Source: Impatiens glandulifera (lineage: Eukaryota > Streptophyta > Magnoliopsida > Ericales > Balsaminaceae). From it: a stretch of DNA of 64,000 bases. The notes beneath the pieces were generated by a model. That model saw only the letters and a list, made by a program, of their open reading frames with translations. It made no database searches and had not been told where the DNA came from. The stretch covers positions 46,745,771 through 46,809,770 of the forward strand of contig NC_061869.1 of the NCBI RefSeq assembly GCF_907164915.1, written 5' to 3'. This document shows positions 12,442 through 24,114 of the stretch, in pieces; position 1 is the stretch's first letter, and each line of letters begins with the position of its first letter. A program made the position numbers and the translations under genes.

Positions 12442-12529
12442 ATAAGAATATATATAAAAAATTATTTATTTATAAATATTTTAGATAAAATAAATTTTCA
12501 TCTTAAACTTAATATTAACATATATTTTA

Positions 12530-13620
12530 TCCATTTGGCACCCACTTAACCCCTCAATTGACCCTCATCTTGTGACTCACACTTTTTTATATGCATTTCT
12601 TATCCCTTCGACAAACCACCCATCAATCTTAGTCGACCTCAATTGATGACACACCTCTTATATCTCGTCAAACTAAACCACTAACTCTCCAATTGACAAT
12701 CATCTTGTGACTCATAATTTTCATATGACTCTTTATTCCCTCGGCAAACCACCCATTGACCCTAATCTTGTGACTCACACTTTTTAATATGACTTCATCC
12801 CTCGACAAACCACTCACCAATCTTAGTCAACATTTCTTTTACTTCCACTTCAACAAATCAACAACAAATACCCCAATTGATCACACACCTCTTATCCAAC
12901 GCAAAACCAACCACTAACCACCACCCGACATTCACCTCGTGACCTCACACTTTCAAATGCTCGTCAAACCAACCATTAATTTCAAACACACACTCGACAA
13001 ACCACCCACCACCCGACCTCCATCCACTAACCCTCTAGTTGACCCTCATCTTGTGACTCACACTTTTTCATATGCTTCTCTATCCCCTCAACAAACCACC
13101 CACTGAACCTAATCTTGAGACTCACACTTTTTCATATGCCTCTATATCTCGACAAACAACTCATCAATCTTATTCAACCTCTCTTTTACACCCACTTCAA
13201 CAAATCAACAACCAATCCCCCAATTGATCACAAACCTCTTATCCAACGTCAAACCAACCATTAACCACCATCCAACATTCATATCGTGACCTCACGCTTT
13301 CAAATGATCGTCAAACCAATCATTAATTCCAACCTCACACTCGATAAACCACCCACTACTTGACCTCCATCTCGTGACCTCACACATTCAAATACTCATC
13401 ACACCAACCACTAATTTCGACCTCACACTCGAAAAAAACCCCCACCACCCAACCTCAATCTCGTGACCTCACACTTTTAAATACTCGTCATACCAACCAA
13501 AAATTTCAACATCACACTCGCCAAACCACCCACCACCCGACCTCCATTTCGTGACCTCAGACTTTCAAATGCTCGCCAAACCAACCACAAATTCCTACCT
13601 CACACTTTTAGATGCTTATC
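12530..13620. repeat. ~88-bp minisatellite, block 1
   Basis: Pyrimidine-rich tandem units contain CTCGACAAACCACCCACCAC, CATCTCGTGACCTCACACTT, TCAAATGCTCGTCAAACC and AACCACTAATT. Measured from one TCGA-AAACC word to the next, the spacing is 88-89 bp for the regular copies (13341, 13429, 13518). The left half (12530-13260) is more diverged and uses longer units ending TTGTGACTCACACTTTTT. No coding sense is apparent on either strand. Confidence 0.85.
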
Positions 13621-13829
13621 ATTTATTTAAAAGTTGTGTCACCATATAATATAGTCAATAATACATCCTTGAAAATATAAATTTGCATATTTTGGGATTT
13701 GAAACCTGGTCTCCCGCATGAAATATGGACACTTAAACTGTTACACCACTTATGATTGTTGAAATAATTTTATTATTTTGTGTATGCATATATATTTTGT
13801 ATTTAATATTTATTACCAATTAATTAACC
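13621..13829 (-). other. Interruption of the minisatellite, tRNA-like/SINE-like
   Basis: This unrelated ~210-bp segment splits the minisatellite. On the minus strand it contains TGGTGTAACAGTTTAAG (A-box-like) and, about 35 bases on, GGTTTCAAATCCC (B-box-like). That is the arrangement of a Pol III promoter in tRNA-derived SINEs. No A-tail or target duplication was confirmed, and it does not fold as an intact tRNA. Confidence 0.3.
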
Positions 13830-14240
13830 ACCACCCGACCTCCATCTTGTGACCTCACACTTTCAAATACTCTTCAAACCAACCACTAATTTTGATATCA
13901 AACTCGACAAACCACCCACCACTCGACCTTCATCTCGTGACCTCACACTTTCAAATGCTCTTCAAACCAACCATTAATTCCAACCTCAAACTCGACAAAC
14001 CACCCACCACCTCGTGACCTCATAATTTCAAATGCTCGCCAAACCAACCACTAATTCCGTTGTCAAACTCGACAAACCACCCACCACCCGATATTCATCT
14101 CGTGACCTCACACTTTCAAATTATCTTTAAATCAACCATTAATTTCAACCTCACACTCGACAAACCACTCTATACCCGACCAACATCTCGTGACCTCACA
14201 CTTTCAAATGTTTGCCAAACCAACCACTAATTCCAGAAAA
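13830..14240. repeat. ~88-bp minisatellite, block 2
   Basis: This is the same unit as block 1. Start words occur at 13904, 13992, 14069 and 14157, giving spacings of 88, 77 and 88 bp. The 77-bp copy lacks the CCGACCTCCAT segment. Confidence 0.85.
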
Positions 14241-14379
14241 TGGTTTAATTTTGTAAATTTTCATGACTATTTAAATTTTAAACATTTAAATCTTGAAAAT
14301 ATTAAAACAAAATATTTTATAATAGTGGATATTTTTATGAATATTATTTAATTTTAATAATTTATTGATTCTCTAATCT

Positions 14380-14759
14380 ATAGCGATGGTAAAATTTGTC
14401 GGAACTTAGTTCTCTATGGCGACAATAAGAGTGGTCGTCATCTACTTTTCTATGGTGACAGTAAGTGTAGTCGTTATTTACTTCTTTGTGGTGACGGTAA
14501 AAGTGGTCGTCATCACTTTTCTATGGCAACGGTAAGGGTAGTTGTCATTTACTTCTCTATGGTGATGGTAAGAGAGGTCGCCATTTACATCTCTATGGCG
14601 ACGGTACAAAAGTAGTTGGTATTTGTGTTTTTGTGCAATAACGAAAAGGGCAATAGCAATGACGAGAACTTTGTCCACCGTCACTATTACCCTTTACCGA
14701 CAGTTTATAACTTTGCACCGACGACTCCTACCGTCGGCATTGACCTTTTTTAATTAGTG
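14380..14759. mobile_element. Right end of a second CACTA family (GACGGTA subterminal repeats)
   Basis: The right terminus, read inward, is CACTAATTAAAAAAGGTC. Inside it lie at least five copies of a ~36-bp unit, TCTATGG(C/T)GACGGTAAGAG followed by TGGTCGTCAT, then ACCGTC/CCGACGG words. This fits the subterminal block of a CACTA transposon different from the one at 4521. The left end was not found, and the minisatellite abuts the block, so the copy is probably truncated. The 68-codon minus-strand frame at 14478-14684 is a by-product of the repeat. Confidence 0.6.
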
Positions 14760-15540
14760 GAGATATGCAAGTAGGTGATGAAGTGCATCACAAAGATGGA
14801 GTCATTGTTCATGAGATATTTTACAAATAATTTAACATGTTCAAACCTCATTAATTTTCTTATTTATTTCATTCTAGAAGTTTCAACAATAAGACACAAG
14901 ACACATGTTTACATATGAATCCAACATTCACATTTATTTCATTTTAACATGTTTTGTTGGCATATAGTCAAAGAGACCTAATTATGGTTTAACGTATGTA
15001 ATAGTTTATGAATAGGAATAGGGTTAGTGAAGACAGTGAAGGAAAGTCATGAGCCTAAAACCCACCTGAAATCTCTAATCATTTTTTTAGGTAATTAATT
15101 AACTTGATTTATGTAGTTTATAGCATTAATCTCAAATATTCTTAATTTTTAGAAACAGTCACAAAATGAAAGTTCATACATCTCTCTTTTAGCCATTACA
15201 AAAGTGTTGTATTGGAAATTGGTACAAAATATAATATATATATATATATTATTATATATATATATATATATATTTCTTAAAACAAGCTTATTAAAATATT
15301 TTGGTTGCTTCATAATTCTTATGCATAGTTATTGGCGAGAGAAGTCGGTTTAATATTCGTTAGTTTCTTCACAAGATGACCTTATTTATATTTGCAAATA
15401 TATTCAATTGCTTAGTTAGAACTGAATTTTTATTAATAAATATGTATTTGCTTTACATTTAAGAATAAAAATTTGATAATAAACTTTATAATTTGTATTT
15501 TAAATATTTAATTTAATAATAAAATATTGAAAACGTCTTC
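14760..15540. other. Intergenic DNA with a short TA microsatellite
   Basis: An interrupted TA run lies at about 15230-15272. No gene or terminal repeat was recognised. Confidence 0.4.
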
Positions 15541-15930
15541 ATAAATTTAGTGACAAATAATTAATTTTTATCGACCTAATTTATGTGTTGGCAACTATTT
15601 TTAGCGGCTAATAATTACCAATTACTCGCAAAAAAAATATGTATCGGCAACTCTTTTTAGTGGCATATAGTTACATCTTAACGACATAAATTATGTGTCG
15701 GTAATTCAATTTATTGACGTATAATTACCACTTATCGACACAAATTTATGTGTTAGTAAATCTATTTAGTGGCGTATAATTATCACTTACCGGCACAAAA
15801 TTATGTTTCCGTATAGACTTTTACCGACTCTACACTAGCTTTAACTTAAGTACCGATAAGAATGTTTGCAACACATATAAACTACGGAAAAAAAAATTAT
15901 GTGTCGATAAAAACTGTTTTTGTTGTAGTT
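15541..15930. mobile_element. Right end of a third CACTA family
   Basis: The terminus read inward is AACTACAACAAAAACAG, the common plant CACTACAACAAAAA end with the first base changed. Inside are about six copies, in both orientations, of a unit built from CGACACAAATTATGTGTCGG and TTTAGTGGCGTATAATTACC. The subterminal words differ from those of the two other CACTA ends in this window. The left end was not found. Confidence 0.6.
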
Positions 15931-15952
15931 CATTAACATATTTTATTTTTTG

Positions 15953-17165
15953 GGAAAACAGTTAGAACCATTTCATTAAAATCCCAGAAGTGGGAGGGTA
16001 AGAAATCAAATTTAGACAAACCCTATATATGATTAAGGATAACAATAAAAAAACCCTAAAAAAATTTATTGGTAGCATTCATACATTCTAAAAAAACAGA
16101 GATTACAAAAAAAAGACTACATTCAAATATAATCATCTCATCCTTGCATTTTCGCATGCCATCCGTTTTCATTGAGAAACCTTCTTCCTCTTCCTACTCC
16201 TCTTTTCTATCATTTGACGATGAAAGGAGATTGTATTGAAGAGGATGATGAGTATTGTTATTTCTCATTTTGAATTCTCTCTTTGTACGAGCTTGTTCTG
16301 ATTTTATAGAAAGAATTATTCATGAGAATTTCAGGACTTTTACTTTTGTTATCTTCAACTTGAATTTATGTGTTATTGTCTTTCTTATCTTTGGCTTCAG
16401 CTTACGACTCCACATTGGTTTTAGAATCTTTTTTATTGGCTTTAGAATTCTATATTTCAGCTTTTAAATTTTGGGTATCTTCCTCTTGAGCTTCTCAACA
16501 GCAACATGAAGTTCATCTTCCATCTCCATCATAATCCTTCGCATTATAGAAAATTTTCTTTTCCTCTTCAACTTGATTCATTTTACTTTCTTTTCTTCAC
16601 TGCTTTTCTTTTCTCTGATTCCTTCCTAGTTTTTTCTACAACTGTTTGATCTTTAAGTTTAGCGTCCTCTGTTTCCTTCATTTTCTTTTCTGCTTCTTGG
16701 TTTTTCTGGTTTTTCTGCTCTTCTTCTTTAACTTTATCATATTTATTGTGCAGAAAAGTATTACTAAAAGCACACCTCTTTGATTTCCATTCATAAGAGA
16801 TCTCCATGATATTGTGTTTTCATTTCCTATCAACAACTGCCATTTTCATTGGTAGAACACTTCTAGGATGCACTTCAATGCTAATTTTAGCAAAGGAAAA
16901 ATGTTCTCCTCCTTCAGTTATTGGGTCCATATTTAATGGTTTCAAATTGTACCTGTAAATAATTAATTTCTTCAACATTGTACATGTGGGCCCAATGTTC
17001 TAGAGCTTGAACCAAATCTGGACTGTTTCTTTTACTCTTTTTTGTAGATTCATCTCTTCTGACCACTTTTCCAGCTTGATTCAATTTGATCCTATGTAAG
17101 TATGCATTTTCTCCAAGATTTCTTTCAGATTTGAGCCTTTTTTGAACATATTATACATATGAATA
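15953..17165 (-). pseudogene. DUF4283-type (LINE ORF1-like) pseudogene, inverted copy
   Basis: This is an inverted copy of the sequence at about 22720-23925. On the minus strand it gives a DUF4283-like stretch (W/F-KL-x-NI-x-AHMYN and MDPITEGGEHFSFAKISIEV), then ISYEWKSKRCAFSNTFLHNK. The latter aligns with the CCHC-like knuckle that follows DUF4283, with the second and fourth cysteines replaced. A K/E-rich tail (QEAEKKMKETEDAKLKDQTV) follows. The 3' end reads AATGAAATGGTTCTAA and then a short A-run, as in LINE 3' ends. Stops interrupt the frame; the longest open piece is 16583-16807. Confidence 0.7.
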
Positions 17166-17601
17166 TTGCATATTTAGATGATATACAGTTTTAGTGTGAG
17201 TTTGTATTGTGATGCTTCTTTAGATACAATTTGAAATTTATGTGCAATCAAAGTTTAGTTTATAAAGAAAATAAGAATTTAGTTTTAAAGAAATTAATAT
17301 TATAAACTTATTCAGATTCATCTCTATAAAAAATAAATCAGGATTAATTGGTATTAGACATGTTATAGATCGCACTACATGTTAATGCACAGTACACACC
17401 TATATTTGATATATATCATTTGATTGTATTCACATATAAGACTATTGAGTCTTAGTTACAAATTAATGTAACAAAAATCGCTTTAATCTTATGTTGATAT
17501 AATTGATGGACGAGATTGATACAGATGTATTTGGAAATGATAACAATATTTTGAGCTCTTAATGTTATAATATATAATAGAAGAAAATTTATATATGACA
17601 C
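17166..17601. other. Unassigned DNA upstream of a copia LTR
   Basis: The position just before a polypurine tract suggests the 3' untranslated part of a copia element on the plus strand. No polymerase residues can be read. Confidence 0.35.
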
Positions 17602-18138
17602 AAGTGGGAGATTGTTAGAATTATTTACATTATTTAGGTACATATAATATTTAGTAATTGGGGATTAGTTGTTATCATATAAAGATTAAAGCCCAATTAA
17701 AGTGATGTATTAAAGTATAAATTATAAAGCTTATGGACTTATTTAGACATTTATAATAAATATGGGGATATATTTATAAAAGCATAAATACCATTTATTA
17801 TTTTGTTTATGGGCCAAATAGTAAATGGGTATATTAGGTCTAGGTCCCCAACCCATATAGATAACCTACTTATTATGTTACTCTCATCAGATAAAAGGTA
17901 AGGCTTGTAACTCTCAAGAACATTCAAGGGCGTTCGATAGAGGGTTAAAAGTCCTAAACCTCACCCACATCAGATAGTCTGATTCAGATCTAAATCTTGA
18001 ACTCTAAGATCCGAGATCAAGAGAAGATCCGAGATCAAGAGAAGATCCGAAGAACAACGAATAACGACTTAATCAATCATTCATCATTAAAGATTCATGT
18101 ATATTTTCGGAACTAAAAATTATATTAATTTATCAACG
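17602..18138 (+). mobile_element. Ty1/copia polypurine tract and 3' LTR
   Basis: The run AAGTGGGAGAT (17602-17612) directly precedes TGTTAGAA, which is the usual polypurine tract and LTR start of plant copia elements. The LTR-like sequence runs to about TTTATCAAC near 18138; the terminal CA is not intact, so this border is approximate. Near 18000-18050 it contains a ~20-bp tandem repeat, GATCCGAGATCAAGAGAA. No second LTR or coding region is present. Confidence 0.6.
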
Positions 18139-18511
18139 CATAGTATGAAGATTATACAATAAAGAATAAAAACATAGATTAAATATTTTAACAGCAATAC
18201 CCTGCTGTTGAAGAACCATAATGATGAAAACATGTCAAGTCAACATCAATATAGTAAAATGTCAAAATGAGTGTTGAAAAAAGGAAAAATTACTAGACCT
18301 GTGGTTTGTTGTGTAAGTAGCTAGTGTATATAATGAATTAATTATGCAAAGACGATGTTGTGGGAGATTGCATACCTAACCTGTAAATTTGTGAAAACAA
18401 TATGATGAAGAATCACTTATTAGTTATCACATAGGAGTTTGAGACAACTAGAATTTTCAAATGCATATTAGTATCAAGTAAGAGATCAATAATATATGGA
18501 AGTGATGAAAG

Positions 18512-18643
18512 TGGATCTCCTATAGTATATTACAACATGGACCCTTTCCTATACCATAAGATAAAAATATTCTCTCTCAACTTTAATACTTTAAAAGTCT
18601 TGTGGTACAGGAAATGGTCCATGCTGTAGTACAGTAGATTATC
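18512..18643. repeat. Foldback (hairpin) element
   Basis: The left arm, TACAACATGGACCCTTTCCT and ATACCATAAGA, pairs with the right arm, TCTTGTGGTACAGGAAATGG and TCCATGCTGTA, across a spacer of about 35 bases. The arms extend outwards with weaker pairing to about 45 bases each. This is a long imperfect hairpin of the kind made by small foldback MITEs or microRNA-like loci. Confidence 0.6.
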
Positions 18644-18838
18644 TCATATCACTGTATTTGAATACTATCTTTATGGATCTATAAGTTAGTTTACCACATT
18701 TTTACCAACAAAATTTATTATGCCCTACTAATATTGTATACAAGACTCTTCTTTTTATATTTTTTTTATACATTGGATTATTTTGATTGAAATATTCACT
18801 AAGCTCGTTCTATTGGTTTACAGTGTCATAGTGCATAA

Positions 18839-19556
18839 GAGCATCAGCAACGCACAAGACCTCTGCCCTCTTATTTAGTGAAATCAATATTCCACATCAG
18901 CAGAAAGCAAACACATATTGTACTTGGCCAAAACACTCCAATACTTCTACCCGCCCTCTTATCTAAATAATAAATTTTATTATTATTCAAATACAAGCTT
19001 TTATTAATATAATTAATTTATTTAAAATATATATTAATTAAATATATATATAACTAATATTAAATAAATTGAAATATAAAATATTTTTATAATTTAAAAT
19101 ATATTATAATATTAAAAACATTACAAGAATAAATTTGAGAATAACATATATTCCTATATTATAGGAAAATTTGAGAATATATAATTCATATTTTTATATT
19201 ATAATAAAATATAAAATATTTTTATAATTTAAAATATATTATAATATTTTTATAATTAAATATATAATTAATATTCATATATTATAATAAAATTTTAGAA
19301 TATATATTTATTTAATGTTATTATAATGTTATTTAAAAATAATAGGAAAAAATATTATAATTAAATATATTATCTATGATCCTATATTATAGATATATTA
19401 TATTACATAATTATGAAAATGTCAGAGTAGGGCATGACCGGCATAGAGGGCACTGCCCTCTTTTTGCTTTTATCTACAATGCAAAAAAAAAAAAGCAATG
19501 ACTTGCCATTTTTCACGCTGTCCGATGCGGGCACAAGTCATGCGCTGGAGATGCTC
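18839..19556. mobile_element. PIF/Harbinger-type MITE
   Basis: The ends are imperfect inverted repeats, GAGCATCAGCAACGCACAAG on the left and, read inward on the right, GAGCATCTCCAGCGCATGAC. TAA lies outside both ends (18836-18838 and 19557-19559), fitting the TWA target duplication of PIF/Harbinger elements. The interior of about 680 bp is extremely AT-rich and non-coding. Confidence 0.75.
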
Positions 19557-19559
19557 TAA

Positions 19560-20391
<832 letters not shown>

Positions 20392-20712
20392 TTTCTCAAC
20401 TATTTTACTCTCTGATAAGGATCTCATACCTGTGACACGCTGAAACATCATTCTTAAAATATATATAAATTCTTTCATTTTTTTCTCTTTTCATTCTCTC
20501 TATTCTATTTTTATTGTGCATGTTAAGCTTTTCATCCCTTCTTCCTCTATATATCGGTTAGACCCTCTAGGATTAATTTCTTGTGTATGTTGTAATTTGG
20601 GACAAATCCATTAATTCTATGTATATGTTGTAATCCGGGATGGATTCAAGAATTAAAATTAAAATTACAGAGGCTGGACTAAAATAAAAAATTATATATA
20701 TATATATATTAA

Positions 20713-20855
20713 GAGTAATGATAGGTGCGAGAAAAACTTTGACATGAATGTATAGGTAATGATGTGTCACTTTTTAAATGGATTGAAAATCTAATAAAAG
20801 AGAGAATTTTCAGATTTTCAGTCCAATTAAAAAATGACACCTCACATCATTACTC
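20713..20855. mobile_element. Small MITE with GAGTAATGAT termini
   Basis: Both ends carry GAGTAATGAT in inverted orientation. An internal inverted repeat is also visible (TTTTTAAATGGATTGAAAATCT against AGATTTTCAGTCCAATTAAAAA). The same 10-base terminus bounds the 827-bp element at 57137-57963, so they are probably one family. The flanks are TA-rich, so the target duplication cannot be read. Confidence 0.6.
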
Positions 20856-20939
20856 ATATAATTATAACAAGATATTAAATTATAATTTCAAATTAGTTGA
20901 GCTTTATTATATTTTTAAATATAAAACTCATCTATAATA

Positions 20940-21085
20940 GAATCTATATCTATTCGTTAGCTTAATCAAATTCAATATAGAGGGTTAAATAATCAGTCAT
21001 AAAATCATCCTCCATTTTATTGCGAAGTGGCGTCTTCACATGTTTCATTGCTGAAAATGTTCACTCAGTAATAGTTGTTGAAACA
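20940..21085 (-). pseudogene. hAT-family transposase C-terminal fragment
   Basis: The minus-strand translation reads STTITE, a stop, then FSAMKHVKTPLRNKMEDDFM and TDYLTLYIEFD. This matches the end of the hAT dimerisation region (T-x-x-ER-x-FSAMK-x-VKT-x-LRN-x-M) seen in TTF-type zinc-finger/ZMYM1-like plant proteins. Two stops lie in about 45 codons. No upstream domains of the transposase are visible beyond 21085. Confidence 0.65.
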
Positions 21086-21499
21086 TGTAATGTCAAAACA
21101 AGATGAATCAAGGAAAATTCTGGCAAGGGAAAAGAAAATTCTCTCATCACGAAAATATGATCGGCACAGTATCAAGGTCGCGGTTTGCTTGTTGTTGTCA
21201 CAGTTGATAGTCTCTCAAGGTCTCTTGCCACATCAAGAACGTGCACACCCTTATATCCAACAACAATAATACTCAGAAGTTCAACCCTACATCACAATTG
21301 CAAGAATTTCGCGCCGTTTTCCAGTTTGAAACACAAACGACACGATCAAAACGAACTACACGGTATCGGCTATAATAACTAGGTCGGAAATTCATCTGCA
21401 ATGTTTGATTGGAAGGTTAGGGTTTTTGGTTGACATTGTTCTGTAATAGCTAGGGTTTATTGTGTACCCTTTACTCTACTTTGTTGTTGTATTTCGTTC
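21086..21499. other. Unassigned DNA
   Basis: This block has mixed base composition. Two overlapping short frames (21075-21269 and 21185-21382) resemble nothing I recognise. It could be the 5' untranslated part of the following LINE-like sequence. Confidence 0.3.
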
Positions 21500-23925
21500 T
21501 TCATTTAAATGTAAAGAATGTAAAGCAATAAGGATAAGGAAGTCAAAGGAGGCCGCTGAAAAGGAAATTGATAGGATTGTTGCAGAAATTATTCAAGAAA
21601 AACAGATATGCAACAAAGGTAATGAACCATTTAATTAAAAAATTTGAAGAAAATACAGTAGAGAAAGAGGGGAAGAAAGAAGGAATTAGAAATGTTGGTT
21701 ACGATGAAAGAGAAAATCTACTTGGACTAAAAAATTAAATCATAAAGCTCCTGATGCACGCAAAGAAATAAGAGATTATACCTAACAAAAAATACAGCAA
21801 AAAACCATCTAATTAAATGTACATTATCTTAAGGACGGTAATTTACTAATGAAAGAAGAATATAAAAAGATTGTAACCTGATCAATTAAAACAACGAGGG
21901 AGCTGATGAATTCTCCTAAATCAAATTCTTATACTATCAGGACCAATTCAAGTGGATAATCAAAGAAGTTTGGAAAAAAATGCATGAAAACACAAAGGAT
22001 CATGCTTATAAAGGAAAATTCTACTTGGGCGATGTTAAAAAAAAGTGGAGGTACAAAATTCTCCTTTTGAATTTATACTGCTAACTAAAGTAGATGAAAA
22101 ATAGGTTAAGAAATGGGAAAATATAGTGGTTCAAAACTACATAGAGAAGAATAGTGTAACCTTTCAAGTCACCAAGGAAGACTTAATGAAATAATGGGAG
22201 CATAATGGACTACAGAAGGTTTCTACAAACATATATGATCTTTATTTTCTATAGTTCAAGAAGGGATCAAATTTGGATGATATTCTGAAATATGAGCATA
22301 CTTATATTGGATCCAACTGTATAAAGTTGGGGAGATGGTCTGAAGAATTGAACCTACTAAGAAAACTAAATGAAACAGCCCATATATGGTTTAAGCTTTG
22401 AAACATCCCAACACACATATACAATGAATAAGCTCTAAGTCACTTTGCAATTTTAATTGGAAAACCATTATACATAGACCCAATTAATGAAGGATGATAG
22501 CAAACTTACCTTTACTAGAATAAGCATTGACGTACATCCTCAAAATACGGGAGAAATGTATATGAGAAATGTATTGAACACTGGGAGTTTGAGATTGTTA
22601 GAATTTTATTGGAGAAAATAAAGTATCATTCCAACTACCAAAGAGGCTCTAATTAAACAATGGAAAGAAAAGAGCCTTAAAAAAGTTTCTACAAACATAC
22701 ATGATCTCTACTTCATGTAGTTCAAAAAGGGCTCAAATCTGAAAGAAATCCTGGAGAAAGGACATACTTATATAGGAGCAAACTACATAAAGCTGGAAAA
22801 AAGTGGTCAAAATAGATGAATCTATAGAGAAGACAGAAGGAAACGGCCCATATTTGGTTCAAGCTTTGGAATATTCCAGCCCACATGTACAATTCTGAAG
22901 TAATTCGTCATTTTCCAGGTACAGTTAGAAAATTATTATATATAGACCCAATAAATGAAGGAGAATAGAACTTGTCCTTTACTAGAATTAGAATTGAAGT
23001 TCATCCTAGGAGTGTTCTGCATATGAAAATGGCAGTTGTTGATAGGAAAGGAAATCACAATATCATAAAAATCTCTTATGAATTAAAAAAAGAAGTGTAC
23101 TTTCTATAACACTTTCCTGCCCAATAAATGTGATAAAGATAAAAAAAAAAACAGGAAGCTAAAAAGAAAAATAAGAAAATAGAGGATGCTAAACTCAAAG
23201 ATCAAACAGTTGTAGAAAAAAGTAAGAAGGATTCTGGGAAAATAAAATCAGTGAAGAAAAGAAAGTAAGGGAATCAAGGTGAAGAGGAAAAGAAAATTTG
23301 CTATAATGCGAAAGATCATGATGGAAATGATAGATGAACATCAAGTTGTTGTTGGAGAAACTCAAGAAGAAGACACCCATAATTTCAAAACTATAATAAA
23401 GAATTCTAAATCCGATAAAGAAGATTCCAAAATTGATGTGAAGTCTGAAGCTGAAACCGAAGATAAGGAAGACAAAAACACAGAAATTAGAGTTGAAGAT
23501 AACAAAGGTAAAATTCTGAAATTCTCAGAAATAATTATTTCTATCATATCAGAATGGGCTCATACAAAAAGAGAAATCAAAATGAGAAACAACAATACTC
23601 ATCATCCTCTTCAATATAATCTCCTTTCATCGTCAAATGAAGGGGAAGACGAAGAGGAAATGAAAGAAAGTCTCTCAATGAAAATTGATGGCATGCAAAA
23701 ATGCTAAGCTGCGATGGTTAGATTTGAATGTAGTCTTTTTTGTTTAAAATCTCTATTTATTTTTTAAAAGGTATGAATGCTACTAATCAGATTTTTTAGG
23801 ATCTTTTTTAAGGTCTTTTGATTGTCATTTTTAATCATAGCTAGGGTTTGTCTATCTTTGATTTCTGACCCTCCCACTTTTAGGATTTTAATGAAATGGT
23901 TCTAAAAAATTTCCCAAAAAAAATA
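21500..23925 (+). pseudogene. DUF4283-type (LINE ORF1-like) pseudogene with internal duplication
   Basis: Two successive DUF4283-like modules are readable. Module 1 (about 22060-22560) contains KVSTNIYDLYFL, THIYNE, AILIGKPLYIDPINEG and IDVHPQN. Module 2 (about 22600-23110) contains KEILEKGHTYIGAN-like residues, AHIWFKLWNIPAHMYNSE, LLYIDPINEGE and FTRIRIEVHPRSVLHMKMAV. Module 2 is followed by ISYELKKE and a K/E-rich tail (KLKDQTVVEKSKKDSGKIKS), an acidic segment, and the 3' signal AATGAAATGGTTCTAA plus an A-run. Plant L1 ORF1 proteins combine DUF4283 with a zinc knuckle, hence the call. Many stops make it non-coding; the 142-codon frame at 23279-23707 is out of the inherited frame over part of its length. 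Confidence 0.65.
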
Positions 23926-24114
23926 TATTTGAGATATGTTAGGTTGCGGTATAGAAAATATATTATATTTTGAGCTAGTTTGATTTAATTTATTCAAAGT
24001 TAATTAGTTTTAATTTATTCACTTATTTATAGTTTATTAGTTTCAATTTATTTACAATTTATTAGTTTTAATTTATTTACTAATTGAATTTATAATATTT
24101 AATTATTCTATCTT

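Noticed and set aside
12530..14240. Possible CRISPR-like array of 88-bp units
   Set aside because: Units are contiguous and variable along their whole length. This is a minisatellite.
14478..14684. 68-codon minus-strand frame with repeated HHREV/CHRKV words
   Set aside because: Translation of the CACTA subterminal repeat.
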